DNA from: Tamarix chinensis
Taxonomy: Eukaryota > Streptophyta > Magnoliopsida > Caryophyllales > Tamaricaceae
NCBI GenBank assembly: GCA_030549775.1
Contig: CM060172.1
Location: 2,892,123-2,956,122 of the forward strand
Reading direction: 5' to 3'
Length of the DNA stretch: 64,000 nucleotides
The position numbers and the translations under genes are program-made. Positions within the stretch are counted from its first letter, which is position 1. Each line of letters begins with the position of its first letter. Of this stretch, positions 35,580-47,533 are shown in pieces. The notes beneath the pieces are model-generated. The model searched no databases, had not been told where the DNA came from, and saw only the letters and a program-made list of their open reading frames with translations.

Positions 35580-38500
35580 ACACCTGTACAAGCTTTTTGC
35601 CACTTTTAACATAATATATACAAAAATCCAAAGACAAAATACAGTGACAGATACAAACACTAGACCTCGTCAAAGTTCAGCAGCTGATTCAAGGATTCTC
35701 TAGCAAATCTGGAACTACATGTACAGTAGAAGAACCTAAGGGGTAATGCAGCAAATCCATGCGATATCCACAGACCATAAAATATGTTGATTTGCCAGAA
35801 TTGGACATCATTACATTACCAATGATTGGGTTTGATAGATTAGAGCATCCCATCAGACTAGAAGATCAAGCTCAAAAAAGTAAAACACCTTGATGAACCA
35901 GTAGTGATATTCGCTGTCCAGAATCAAGCACAAAAGTGCATTAAGATAACCATGTAGCAGAAGAGCTTCAGATATCAGAACTCAACTGCGTCCAAGGAAA
36001 AAACATAATGAACAAATAAGCTTTAGCATGCAATGCCCACAGCTCGGTAGTACAACTAGAAAATCTGGACTTCAGCATTTAATAATGCACAATACATGGG
36101 ATTACAGACAAGCAATTAGAACATAAAAGTTCAAAACCCACTGCCAAACAAGAAGCAAAAGCAGCACATAAACAACGTTGTAGATGTAGGAGAGACATTC
36201 AACTTTGCAATGACACTGATATCCTGGGGAAAATAAATATTAATAAGTGTCATTAATAAAACCATCTCAAACAACTACCATCTCTCTTTCAATCTAGATA
36301 TACCACCATGATTCTTGACAGCATAGTGAAGCCAAGGTTCTTACCCATCCCCATTCCACATTGAAGCTTTTGGTAACCGACAACAATCCTTTTTTCAAAA
36401 CACTGCACTTGTTTTCAACAGTCTGAAGTGTTCAATGATCAACCCCAAACATAATGTTCCTGTGTTATAGTTACTACCAACTCTCCGTATACAGGCGGTT
36501 ACCTGTTATGGCACATATTATGCCACGTGTCCAAAAAATTCATGTAAAGCATCCTGGCACACATTCAATATTTCCAAGAAAGCGAGGACCTAACTGACCT
36601 CTAGAGAAGGTAACAAATCTTCTGACATCAGGCAATTATGAAATCCTATATATACATTTCCAGTGAATATGAAACAGTCTTCTCAGACATCCGTACTCGT
36701 TACTGCAATGAACATGTTATCACCTTAACAGCTACACAAGCCTCAAATGGACCTAATGAATATTCTTAAACCAGACAGGGCTTACAGCTAGTTTGTTATT
36801 ATTTCCTTTTCAAGGTTTCCAGCTGAAAATGTTCTTCTAAACCCATAAAGTATTTGCCAGTATCACATCAGGTTCAAAATTGGCTAGTTTCTTGAAATTA
36901 AAAATAAATTCTAGAAATTGTATTAAAATAGTTTTCAACATTTAAATAAAAAATAAATAAAAAAACATTCAACCACTACCACCATCCCCCCCCCCCTCTA
37001 CACCACCACCATTCAACCATAACAGCTGCTGCCATCACTCAACTCACCACCACCACTTCATATGCCCCCCCACCAACACCACAACAAGCATCAACCACCA
37101 CTACCTTTCACAACTATCACAATCACCACCGCACCCACTATCACCCTCACCCACCACCACTGCCACAACCACCAACGCCACTGCCACAACCACCACCACC
37201 ACTGCCACAACCATCACCGCCACCACCCATCATCACCACAATCATTGTTCACCACCACCACAATCACACCACACCAATACAACTTGATAATGGTGATTTA
37301 AATAACAATGGATTTTACAGATACAGAGCTGATATCTAAAAACCAATGTAATAGAAAAACAAAAACTGATTTTTGTTTTCAAAGACTCTGAACAAAACAC
37401 TGAAAATGATATCAGACAAGCTAGTAGTTTTAGTTGTTCATTCCACACTAAAGAAACATATGAACCATTACTGCTTTATAACCATTTAGCAGTAGCCATG
37501 TTAGTCAAGAAGCTTCATATAATCTAAGAACGGTAGGCAATGCGCCTAATAGGACAGTTCTTTGACCATGATGTAACATATACAAGAACGAACAAAACAT
37601 AATGCAAAATTCACATGCACTCGAAGAAATAGATAAATACACATAATCATCCCTTACAAACCATCAGTCTCGCTGAAACTGAATGCCAACATCAACTACC
37701 AGAAGCAACCTCTATTAGTTTCAAAACTATCTTCAAACTCTAGTTCCAAATATGCAAGATATAAATATCCTAGTTCATTGATTTTTTTTAATCTTATATA
37801 TATACAAAATAAAAAAGACAACCATCGGAACAAATTCAGCAGTGACCTGACTAAATGGGAAGAGTTCCAACCTATGTTGATTTGATTAAAAAGAGCATCT
37901 CAAGCTTTAAAGAGTGTCGGTGCATGAATGGATTGGGCATATTCTGGTACCATGAGTTGAAATATGATTAGAGTCATTAATTCGAAAGAAAAGGACATCT
38001 AAGTAAAAAGATAAGAGCTTGCATAAATTTATTATAGTAGTCATACAGAACATTGTACACCCTATAACGAAACCCGCAGCATTTTTATTGAAGCTTCTCA
38101 CAGACAAAAGCCATGCATGAATATATGTCAAATATATAGTAGCAAACAAGAGCTTAAAGATATGTGGGGCTCCAAATTGCAGACTCTGGAGGAAATATGG
38201 AAGAAGTAAGCAAAAAGGTTGGAAAACAAACAGGAAGCTAGGAGCGGGAAAGGAAAAAAAAATCCCTCCTAAATGGAAATAGTAATAATATTAATAAATT
38301 AGTATAGGTTCCCCCTCTCTTGCACTAGCTTTAATGATAATGAATTTATTTCCTTTCTTTGAAGCTTCCCAGAATAAAATGCCTTCAAAACATCTTAACC
38401 AAACTATTACATATCCCTCCAGCAGATCAAGCTTTAAGCCCTTTAAACACAGGAAAAATTGTACAGCATCTGACTCAGTGAGCTCAAATAGAATGTCAAT

Positions 38501-39093
38501 TTCAAAGGTATACACTAGAAAAAGCAACTCTCCTCAACCTACATATGTAAAGATTGGTAGTTCTCCTAAAAAAAATGTAGGGCAAATTCGCTAAAATGGC
38601 CCAAGGGTTAAAACCACAGTGTGATACTATTTTCGCATTTACATAGGAAGTAAACAAGATACTTGAAACACATATGTTGTGATGCAATAAAAAGTACATT
38701 TTACCCTTACACGACACTACCTGATATTCGTTACTCCATCTTCTTTCATTGTTCTTCGGGTTTAAAATCTCTGACCCACTTTGTAACAAAGAAACTATCA
38801 ACCGACCCATGGCCCCCTCCCTCCCCTTAAACTCTTATCCACTGCCTCCATCCTCCAAACACTGTTCCTCATTTGCTAACTTTTGTCTTCTTAGTCACCA
38901 GTAGTCACCAGCATCAGCCATACAATGTCACTGAACATTTCAACTTCTGACCCTTATCTGTATCTTAATATCCCTCAGCTCCCCACCCTTGGAACAGAGA
39001 ATTCAGCTGTTTCAATTGTATGTTTCCCTGCTTTGAAATTGTAGATTCAGGATTTGGTAAACAATTATGTTATTCGTCTATTAGTCAGAGGAT
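35580..39093. other. Gene-like but uninterpreted DNA downstream of the SUVH gene
   Basis: Balanced composition, few simple repeats and no retrotransposon motifs apart from the CAC block. I find no protein-coding exon that I can support on either strand. Overlapping open frames on both strands at 38,291-38,594 and 37,907-38,149 have no recognisable features. The DNA may be intronic or 3' untranslated sequence, a non-coding transcript, or plain intergenic space. Confidence 0.4.
36970..37285. repeat. CAC/ACC-rich low-complexity block
   Basis: Runs of CCACCA, a C(10) run near 36,987, and three imperfect copies of a unit of about 21-27 bp built on CACTGCCACAACCACC (37,137-37,220). The frame at 37,062-37,301 (His/Thr/Pro runs) is a product of this repeat. 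Confidence 0.85.
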
Positions 39094-40225
39094 TATGCTG
39101 TGCACAAAAAAATCTGAGATCTGAAAATCAAATTTGGAATAAAAAAATTCAATTCAGAAATTTCGGACATCAGAACCAGGTTTTAAAATCAGAGTAGATA
39201 TCCGATCTAGTTTTTTACTAGATTATCCAATCAGACTAAAATATCCAGTTTATAAGAAAATTAGTTCTTTTAAATAAATTATAAAAATATTTTCTTCGAA
39301 AAAAAAATTAGTACAAACATAATGTTCATCTTCTATGGCAAATAACATTATTCAGCCCATAGCTCAGCCCTATCAAAACACCAAAGCCCAGTACCTTTTT
39401 TTTTTTGAACTACCACTTCGTACCCTAAGACTAAAAGAGCTAAGACAAAACCTATCTATCTCTCTTCTCTGTTACATTCTACTCCTCAATCTTAGACTCT
39501 GCTGGCTTCTCTCTCAGGTCTCACTGCACTACAGGGAGCTGCTGCGTCGCTTGCCGGTTCATCCTCCAGCTCTAGGATCTCAAGATGACCTCCCTCTGAT
39601 CCTGCTGGTTGCTGTTCAGTTCTCACTACCGGATAAGTGCAATTTTAAACTCTCCATCTTACGTCTAGTCCTCAACCTTGATGTTCGCCATTTGCTATTA
39701 TCCTGTTAAGTTATTTTGCTTGCTTATTAGTCTTCCTTTCTCCTCATTTTGGGTCAAATTTTGTAGGAAACTCTGATAATTGCAGGGATTTTGGAATGAA
39801 TTTTGGGTGTTTAATTGGGACAGCTGAAGATAGTGTTATACTGAATTATGCATATGGTTTCCTCTGTTTTCATGTTTGTTTGAATTGTAAGCACTGATTC
39901 TTCTTATCAACCAGTGAAAATAAGCGTTTGATTCTTCTTTTGTACTAATAGTATTGACCGAAGTTAATTGTTTGACATGTATGAATTCTTCTTCTTAAAG
40001 GCTTCACTGACATAGGATATTGGGTAACCACATAATGGGTATTGAATAATGGATTTTCCAGATATCCAACAAAAAATATATTGTTTAGTAATTTTTAACT
40101 GAAAATATGTATGTTATAAATATTACCAAATCTATGCGATATCAATATCTGGTCTGTTATGGCCGGATTAGATATCCCAAAAAAATATTTGATCGGATAA
40201 AAATTTATGAATTTGCACACCCCTA
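39094..40225. mobile_element. Probable hAT-like non-autonomous element
   Basis: The right end reads GAATTTGCACACCCCTA (reverse complement TAGGGGTGTGCAAATTC), a typical hAT terminus. A weaker mirror, TATGCTGTGCACAAAAA, begins at 39,094. ATCCGATC/GATATCC-type motifs lie inside both ends, as in the 721-bp element at 24.4 kb. No matching 8-bp duplication was found, so the left border is uncertain. The interior holds a 124-codon plus-strand frame (39,335-39,709), leucine-rich and unrecognised, without transposase motifs. Confidence 0.5.
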
Positions 40226-40544
40226 TTCATCATAACTTATGTGAAGAAGTTTGGCTTTGTTTCTGTTGATGCTACTTCTAGTATGCATTGCAAGATCATT
40301 TAGTTTTCTTATGTTACTATTATTTTTCCTTCGATAAGGACCTAAGGATGTAGTGGGCAGAGGAAGAAATTTCATGAGATAAAATTTAATTGGTGGAGGA
40401 TTGTAGAAAGAGGGTAACGATAGAAGGAATGAGGCAGTGTGGTGCTTGTTCGATGATGTATGCTCACCTTACCCTTAGATTTCACACAAACCTCACAAAT
40501 ATCATTATTCAACTCTAAAAATAATTAAAAGACTAAAAATAGTA

Positions 40545-41420
40545 AACTTAAAATAATTAAAAGATAAGCTTGGTCCTTGCTGACAAAGGCAAATAATGAT
40601 AAAATAAATAAATAATAATAGTAGTAGTAGTAGCAGATCCAGCAACAAGCACCCTTGCGGGACCTATGGAAAGAGGCATATCAACAGAATGTAGGCATAG
40701 TTTCTAGTGAACCACTAAAGGATTGTCTGGGCTAAGGGCTTGTTCTCTAGACCTTATTTTACTAATTTGATCTGAACTGAATTAACCTTCACTTGATCTT
40801 ATGGGTGCTGATCTAAACTTATTATTACTAATCTGATTATGACAATTATTAGTATCTAATAATAACTAATACTCATTAATAACAATAGTATTATTATTAT
40901 TATTATTATTCTCATCATCAATATCTAATATTAGTTATAATTAATCAAAATCATATTAATTAGTGATAAATTTGAGAAAAACTAATAATAACAATAATAG
41001 TAACAATAAAAAATAATAATAATATTCTCATCATAGTCATCTAGTATTAGTTAGAATTAATAAGAATGATATTAATTAGTGATAATTTCATAAAACAATA
41101 GTATTTATTGAAAAAACTAATAATAATAATAGTAATGAATTTGAGAAAAAAAATACCAATTAATTAATGTTAATAATAATAGTAATAATCATTATTAGCT
41201 CTTTTAATTAATTAATTAATTGTCATTAATAATAATTATTTATAATAATATTATTAATTATTATTACTAATCTAATATTATTGTTATATGATTATGCTGA
41301 TCTTATCTTATCTTAATAGTAATTATTGTTATATCTTATCTTAATAATGTTGATCTAATCTGAATTGAACTTATTAGGGCCGATCTTATCTGAACTTATT
41401 AGTATTGATATGATCTAATA
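40545..41420. repeat. AAT/ATT-rich simple-sequence region
   Basis: TAATAATAG(TAG)n-CAG, (ATT)n and many TTAATTA stretches, with repeated CTGATCTTATCT/CTGAACTTATTAG motifs (about 40,760-41,410). No gene. Confidence 0.7.
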
Positions 41421-41539
41421 AGCTTAACTGGCCTAAGAGTACAAAGCCAATGATAAGGTGGAATGTGGATAGCATAATTTTCTCCCACTAGCAAACAATT
41501 TGAATTCCAAGAGAGTGCAACGATGAGTATATGACTAGG

Positions 41540-42145
41540 CAATTAAATCGTAGTCGCAGTGTCACGGTATCCGAGCATTGCAAACAATAAATTATGTGTC
41601 GCGGTTGTCACAGCATGAATTTTTATTTTTATTTATTTTACCATATACTCTACTTATTATTTATTGATCATTTGAATATAAATATTCAATAAACTAGTGT
41701 TTTATATTATATTAGAAGTATTAAAGTGAGTCATTATATGCTAAATTTTTCTAATAATCCTAAATTTACCTTAGAATGAAAAAAAACATGTTATTTAATA
41801 GTAAATGTGAAGATAATAAATAGTAATACTTTATTATAATTCAATAGTAACTTGGTCTAATATATATATATATCGTAAATGAATAAAAATAAAAATAAAA
41901 AAATATCATGCATGCTTTTTTCAGTAGATTTAAGAATTCTCAATAAATCTACGATTTATCCCAATTAATCGGTGATATTTTTCAATTTATCGACAATACC
42001 GATTTATCAACCATTTTACAAGTGATTTATCAACCGATAAATGTGAAATTTTAAAACTATGGCGTATCGGTAATTTTGTGTTGCGGCCGACCCAAAAACC
42101 GCTGAATAGAGGCTTCTACGCCATAGCAGGACCGTTATTTAATTG
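41540..42145. mobile_element. Candidate inverted-repeat element (unclassified)
   Basis: CAATTAAATCGTAGTCGCAG on the left resembles the reverse complement of the right flank (CAATTAAATAACGGTCCTGC). GTGTCGCGGTTGTC (41,596) and GTGTTGCGGCCGACC (42,081) lie inward. The ends are GC-rich around an AT-rich core, as in some Mutator-type or MITE elements. I found no clear direct target-site duplication, so this is tentative. Confidence 0.3.
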
Positions 42146-43590
42146 TATGATATGACCCATATTGACAATGTCCTCCTCGTCATTGCTTGAATACTCGTAA
42201 GGATCCACTATGTCATCAATCTCGCGCCCACATGATACTCAGCTGATACTCCTTTCTTCAGGGATCAAAACTGAACCGTTCCCATCTAATCAAAAGTTTC
42301 ATGGGAGACCAGACAACATCGAGGCTGGTTGCAAATAAAGCATATTGTCGACTCATAACCATTGGGATTAGAAAGGATGAGATTTGAAGCAGAAATCAGA
42401 GACATGCAGTTTGATGCAGCAGCAACATGGAACTCCAACTCTTCTACCACACCAAAAGTAGATTTGAGAAACATCATAGCATAAATGTCTGATGGGGATG
42501 ATGTCTTATTGACTTTGTTTATTTGATCCAGAAACTACTGTTTACTAAATTAAGCACAAGCATCATTAATTGAATGTCTAGGGCATCTGATGGTTAGAAA
42601 ACAGAGACACCCTTATGAGTGAACAATATATCACTTCATGAGTCATCAAAAATACAACATTTCAAAAGAATAGCTACATATTCTTGTAGAAAATAAGCAT
42701 CAATTTATACCATGATCCCACACACTTCCATGTTCTTTGCACTGAGATTCAGATTCCAACACCCCTCAATGGCTCTGCTAAAATTTCTGCGCAACTATTA
42801 ATTTGGGGATTTCTCAAGAAAACTAAAGCTTTAGATATATTAAAAATATCACCACATAATTATCATAATACTCGTTAATCTAGAAAAAGCCAACAAACTT
42901 TTGCAAGTAATAAGAGCACTAGAGAGCAAAAGACTTGAACAAGACAGTGAAGATGAAAAGAAAAATATGACATAGTACTATATTACTAACTCACATTATT
43001 ATGGAAGGGGAGGGGGATAAACTACTTTCTAGGGCTTGTTTGTTATGGCGTAAAAAAGGTGGAAAAAATTTCATCCTATTTTGTATCTTTTATATCAATT
43101 ATTTAAGAATAATAAAAATATTTTTAATGAAATACCCATTTAAGATCAAATTAAGATCTAAAATAGGTATTCGTCCTTTCAAATAGACTATACAAGATAT
43201 GTAAAATACGAGGGTAATTTTTCACTCCTATTACCCCCCTACAAAACAAGCACCTAGTCTAAATATTATTCTCTACAATTACCATAATACTCATTAATAC
43301 AGAAATAGCCAACAAACTTTTGTGAGTAATAATGACAATAAAGAGCAAAAGAAGAACAATATGGCATAGTACAAAATTACTTATTGACATTACATACAAC
43401 TGAAGGGAATAAATAAATAAATAAGTAACTACTTTCAAGCCCAATTTAGCTGTACAAATGAATTAAATCTAAAGCAGTATAACAAAAGAAATATATATAT
43501 CAAGCAAATCCAAGAGACAAATGAAGCAAAATTTACTATGAATTGCAACTATTATAGAATCAGAATCCTACAAACAGGTGAGAGTGCAAG
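42146..43590. other. 3' flank of the SUVH gene, no supported coding region
   Basis: A 63-codon minus-strand frame at 42,286-42,477 contains a Cys cluster (CFICNQPRCC), but I recognise no family. Similar AT-rich segments occur at 42,830-42,965 and 43,255-43,385 (both contain CAACAAACTTTTG.. and AGAGCAAAAG), suggesting an old local duplication. The DNA could be spliced 3' untranslated sequence of the SUVH transcript. Confidence 0.35.
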
Positions 43591-43596
43591 TTTACC
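43590..43596 (-). promoter_or_regulatory. Possible 3'-UTR splice donor
   Basis: About 60 bp after the SUVH stop codon the minus strand reads GCAGTGAG/GTAAAC, a good plant splice donor. If used, the transcript has an intron in its 3' untranslated region. This is inference from one site only. Confidence 0.3.
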
Positions 43597-43657
43597 TCAC
43601 TGCAAAATGTCACCGATGCACTTTGCTGTCTGAAAAATGCATTGACTACGGGTCAAT

Positions 43658-45679
43658 TTAATTGCAAATAGAGAGTTTTCCAGTATACTCATCAGCTACA
43701 CCATAATCAAGGCTAAGCTCTCTCATTGGGGGGATGTTTTCAGTTGCAAACAGCATCAGATGAGGGAACATAATATTATTATGATCATACAGCACATACT
43801 GCACCATCACATTTGGGCTACTACTCTGACTAATATAACAAGCAACATTCCTCGCCCTTGAAACATCCATAGCAAAATCCAGTGGAGGAATCGACGGTTG
43901 AGTTGGCTGAACATAGTCGGGATAAATTTGGGATAAATCCCCCCACTCTGTCCACCTATTTGTGAACCGACCAGGGTATATCAGACTGTCTCCACTCATA
44001 GCCACAACTTCAGCTTGATCCCTTGTAAGGACAACACCAGCATATTCACAAATGAAAGCACCGGCATTTATCAAGTCCAACGTTCTAACTCCCCAACCAG
44101 TTTCCTTCGACCTAAACACTTCAAGCCTATTCTTTAGCCCTCTCTGGCCAACTCTGTTCCTACAGGTTGGAGGACAATGACAATTGGGGCCACATTCAAA
44201 AATTAACGGCTTCCCTCTCAAAAGAAACCCGTGATGATCATAAGCTATCTCACCACCATTTTTCAAAGCACAAAGGCAATCATCACCACACCCAGAGACA
44301 CAAGCACAACCCATGTTATTAGCAGCAGCATGATATAAGAAAGAAGGAAAAATAGTCCTCGGTAGGTACTCATAGCACATTGGATCACGGTCATAATCTA
44401 TGTCATTATACAGAAAAACAGGAACATTCTCTTTCTTCATTGAAATATCAAGAGTCAAATAACCCTTTGGTCTAAGCTGCAGTGGCCTAGTCTTAAGAGT
44501 AGAAGCATATTTCAACAAGGTGCTACCCATTTCAGGTTGGCCCTCAATCCTGATAAGCCTGTACTTGTAAACGCCAAAACCTGACTTGCCCACATCAAAC
44601 CATGTGTCGACTATTCTATATAAGCCATCATAAACATAAACTTTTGTGGTAAGACTGCCCTCATACTTAAAGCCCCGAATTACTCTAATCTCAATTCCAT
44701 AATGCATACTTCTTTCCAATGCTAAATTACCTCCTTCTAGCCGCTGATGACAGCATTGCTTACTAAACTTGTCTTGCCCTCCATGCCCTGTATAAATGAT
44801 GACATCTCCTGAATCCTCATCATCTTCATACCCACCAGAAACAACAACACTTGTCGCAATTGGCTCCCCATTTGAGCTCTGGCTAGAAGGCAGGTAATCA
44901 ATTCCTGCCTGAGGCTGTCCGTGCAGACCAATAACACAAAGTTCCATACGATAGAAGAACAAATCTCCAATGTAGAGCCCAGGAATCGTACCCACGATCC
45001 TCTTATCTCGATTTAACCACAGCCCGCGGTTTCTCATCAGGGCGGCTGCCTGTAAATCACCCCGCGGCCTGTGCCCACCCTCAGCCTTCCGCTTCTCCTC
45101 CTCCTTCATGGCAAAAATCCGTAACGCGTCGTACAACATTCTGGTACGCCGTACAACATCACGGAAGTACCTCTGGTCCTCGATGCTTAAATTGGTAACG
45201 CGAACCAGCTCCTTAGTTCGCGGGGGTCGTGGCCGCGATGCAACCACCGAATGTTGGTTTTGACTTTCCTCGGGTACTGGAACGATTGCTCGGGAATCGG
45301 GGTCCAGCACCTCAACATCACCGTATTTCTGCATTCTCCGAGCAAATGCGGTCTTAAACATCTCTTTAATTCTGCAGAACTCGGAATAAACATTATCGTC
45401 GGAAGAACCAGCTGAGTGTAGAGCAAGAGAATCGGAGTTAGAAAACCAATTAGCGTCAGCTGAATCCGGCAATGGAGTCGACGGTGAGCTAGGGAGCAAA
45501 TCGGGGTATTGATCTAGAATTCCAACGGGAGCCTGAATTGGAATCATAGATTCGCCTATAGGTTCCGGCTTCGGCCGCAAAAGGGGAGTAGTGGAGGGCC
45601 TGGAGGCAGCACCTGTGGCTGAAGTACTGGGAGGGTCAGGGAGAAGGTTGAGATCTTGCATTTGAATAAGAGAGCCCAT
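43658..45679 (-). CDS. SUVH9: SUVH2/SUVH9-type SRA-SET protein (non-catalytic histone methyltransferase homologue)
   Basis: An intact, intronless 673-codon gene. The N-terminus (MGSLIQMQDLNLLPD) is typical of SUVH2/9, and a helical region spans about residues 95-195. The SRA/YDG domain, which binds methylated cytosine, is at about 224-378 (VGTIPGLYIGD, SGGYEDDEDSGDVIIYTGHG). Pre-SET, about 455-510, keeps all nine zinc cysteines (458, 460, 464, 468, 470, 496, 500, 502, 506). The SET domain (about 515-660) has lost the NHSC motif: YISQSSSPN at 615-623. The protein ends ...GKLSICN without a cysteine-rich post-SET. These losses define SUVH2/SUVH9, whose Arabidopsis members (about 650 residues) lack detectable methyltransferase activity. 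Those proteins recruit the DDR complex and RNA polymerase V to methylated DNA in RNA-directed DNA methylation. It lies alone between transposon nests. Whether it corresponds to SUVH2 or SUVH9 is not settled. Confidence 0.95.
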   Translation of the reverse strand: MGSLIQMQDLNLLPDPPSTSATGAASRPSTTPLLRPKPEPIGESMIPIQAPVGILDQYPDLLPSSPSTPLPDSADANWFSNSDSLALHSAGSSDDNVYSEFCRIKEMFKTAFARRMQKYGDVEVLDPDSRAIVPVPEESQNQHSVVASRPRPPRTKELVRVTNLSIEDQRYFRDVVRRTRMLYDALRIFAMKEEEKRKAEGGHRPRGDLQAAALMRNRGLWLNRDKRIVGTIPGLYIGDLFFYRMELCVIGLHGQPQAGIDYLPSSQSSNGEPIATSVVVSGGYEDDEDSGDVIIYTGHGGQDKFSKQCCHQRLEGGNLALERSMHYGIEIRVIRGFKYEGSLTTKVYVYDGLYRIVDTWFDVGKSGFGVYKYRLIRIEGQPEMGSTLLKYASTLKTRPLQLRPKGYLTLDISMKKENVPVFLYNDIDYDRDPMCYEYLPRTIFPSFLYHAAANNMGCACVSGCGDDCLCALKNGGEIAYDHHGFLLRGKPLIFECGPNCHCPPTCRNRVGQRGLKNRLEVFRSKETGWGVRTLDLINAGAFICEYAGVVLTRDQAEVVAMSGDSLIYPGRFTNRWTEWGDLSQIYPDYVQPTQPSIPPLDFAMDVSRARNVACYISQSSSPNVMVQYVLYDHNNIMFPHLMLFATENIPPMRELSLDYGVADEYTGKLSICN

Positions 45680-45900
45680 CTTCTACTATAGATCGTTCGA
45701 ATAATTCAGTGTCGTAAGCAGCACAGGTGACAAGGTAGTTGGTGGCTTCGAACGTTAAATGGTGGTGGTTATAATGGTTAGGGTTTCGTACAGCAGCTGA
45801 TTGCGGTGGTCTGAGCCGGCAGTGCCAGTGAAAACGGTGTCATGTAATGAGAAAGTGGAAGCGGAGGGGAAAAAAATGCAGATATAATATGTTGTGACGC
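45680..45900 (-). promoter_or_regulatory. 5' leader and proximal promoter of the SUVH gene
   Basis: Upstream of the ATG the minus strand is a C/T-rich leader with CCACCACC and CTTCC stretches. The composition change near 45,900 suggests the start of the transcribed region. No clear TATA box was seen. The ATG at 45,679 is the first in the long frame and gives the family's standard N-terminus, which supports this start. Confidence 0.45.
45778..45786 (-). promoter_or_regulatory. Telo-box (AAACCCTAA) upstream of the SUVH start codon
   Basis: The minus strand reads AAACCCTAA about 100 bp upstream of the ATG. Telo-boxes in plant 5' regions are bound by telomere-repeat-binding factors and are frequent in housekeeping and dividing-cell genes. 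Use here is not shown. Confidence 0.45.
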
Positions 45901-45975
45901 CTGAAAAAAAAAAACATAAAATATTGAAAATGTAACTTAAATTGCAAAGTTGCGCTGCCCTGAAAGTACCAAATC

Positions 45976-46262
45976 GGACATTATAACCAGGGCGTTTAAT
46001 ATTTAAGTCGAATTAAAAAGACTTGTCGAACTAATTAGATATTTTAAATTGTAATTCAAAATTAAATAAGTTATATTTGTCTTTATCCTAAGTTTTGAAT
46101 AATAAAAGTTATATTTATATATTGGATATTATAACTAGGGCGTTCAATATTGAAGTCGAATCAAAAAGATTTGCTGGACTAATTAGATATTTTGGATTCT
46201 AATTCAAGATCAAATAAGTTATATCGATCTTTATCCTAAGTTTTGAATCATAAAAGGTATAT
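45976..46262. repeat. Tandem duplication (148-bp period) upstream of the SUVH gene
   Basis: Two adjacent units start GGACATTATAACCAGGGCG (45,976) and GGATATTATAACTAGGGCG (46,124). They share GTCGAAT.AAAAAGA, GGACTAATTAGATATTTT or its close variant, and CTTTATCCTAAGTTTTGAAT. They lie about 300-580 bp before the ATG, in probable promoter DNA. Confidence 0.88.
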
Positions 46263-47533
46263 ATATATCCTTCATTGATTATGATATCATATAGTTTGAC
46301 CCAAAAACTTATTAAAATTTACTCAAAAATATATATATATATATAGTTACAGAATTGGGGTCCTAACCGGTTCAAGACTAATAATATTGATTTGATCCCT
46401 CTTTTAAAAAAATTATAGTATTTGATCGGATTCAATTTTATCTTTCGTTCTCACTTGAAAATTGTTTAACATTTTACCCAAAAAAATTATATGATTTAAA
46501 GATTTTGATCCACATTGATCCAAGATTTGTATTGTTCCTCCTTTAAAAAATTCCAATTCTTAATTAATTATTGGTCTAATTTTGCAACGACACACACCTC
46601 TAATGATATGAGTTTTTCAAAGAACTACAATTCTCAAATAATTTAAGAAATTAATATATGTTATAAATATCTAATTTACATATTGTTGTGTATAACTTAT
46701 AAATATATATAGAATTAAATCTTAAGTTTAATACTTATTCAGTTTTGTAACCGTTTAATCTTCATCTCTTCCACCACCTTCTATCGCTATCATAAAGGAT
46801 GTAGTATGTATAAATACTATATAAATGAGATAATGTGAATTGTATACAAGATAATAGGCTCCTTTGTATTCTCCTCTCTATCTTGTCTTCTCATTTATTA
46901 GATTTTGTTAATATCATAATATATTATTAGCACAATTATATTCTAAACAAAAAAAATTATTAAAAAAATATTTATTATATGTTTATCTTGTTCGAAATAT
47001 TGGGGTACCCAAAAGTAAAGGAGCATCAAGTTGATGTGACGTTAGATCGATATTTAATAAAATTAAGTATTGTGTCTTTTTTAGTTATCATTCTTTTTGG
47101 AAATATTTATTATGCTTTTGGTGTGAGACTTCAATTTTTGCAAGAATATGAAAGGTTTCATTTGTGACATCTCTTATAGCCAAGCAAAAGGACATTGATG
47201 CCTCAATTAATATGGATTGATTAAATATTTTAAGAAAGATATAGTATAGTCATAGAATCGACTTGGAGTAACAAAATATTACTATTTTCACCCCCTAAGA
47301 CTATGACTAATTGCTTTATTATTATGCTAAGTGATATTTTTATCAATTCTAATTATATATATTTGAAATATATTTTTTATTTAATTATATTTATGTTTAT
47401 TGATGATCTTCCTTCCAATTATGAGATGAAAAGTAGAGTTAAATGATGATAGAAGGTTGAAAACCTCTCATTTAATATACTCAAATTAGATTTAATATGA
47501 TTAATTCAAATATCAAAAGTGATGGATTAGCGA
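46263..47533. other. AT-rich intergenic DNA
   Basis: Short (TA)n runs (about 46,327-46,346) and no supported gene. The 62-codon plus-strand frame at 46,979-47,167 is hydrophobic and unrecognised. Confidence 0.5.

Noticed and set aside
37062..37301. 79-codon His/Thr-rich frame that looks like a metal-binding protein
   Set aside because: It is a direct translation of a CAC/ACC simple repeat, with no surrounding gene structure.
38291..38594. Overlapping 78- and 86-codon frames on opposite strands
   Set aside because: No recognisable motif on either strand, no splice or promoter context, and the overlap suggests chance.
39335..39709. 124-codon Leu-rich frame inside the hAT-like element
   Set aside because: No transposase signature and no known domain; kept only as a note under the element.
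44737..45426. Minus-strand frames overlapping the SUVH coding region (44,737-44,970 and 45,187-45,426)
   Set aside because: Out-of-phase shadows of the long intact SUVH frame.
46979..47167. 62-codon hydrophobic frame
   Set aside because: AT-rich sequence commonly yields such frames; no partner exons or motifs.
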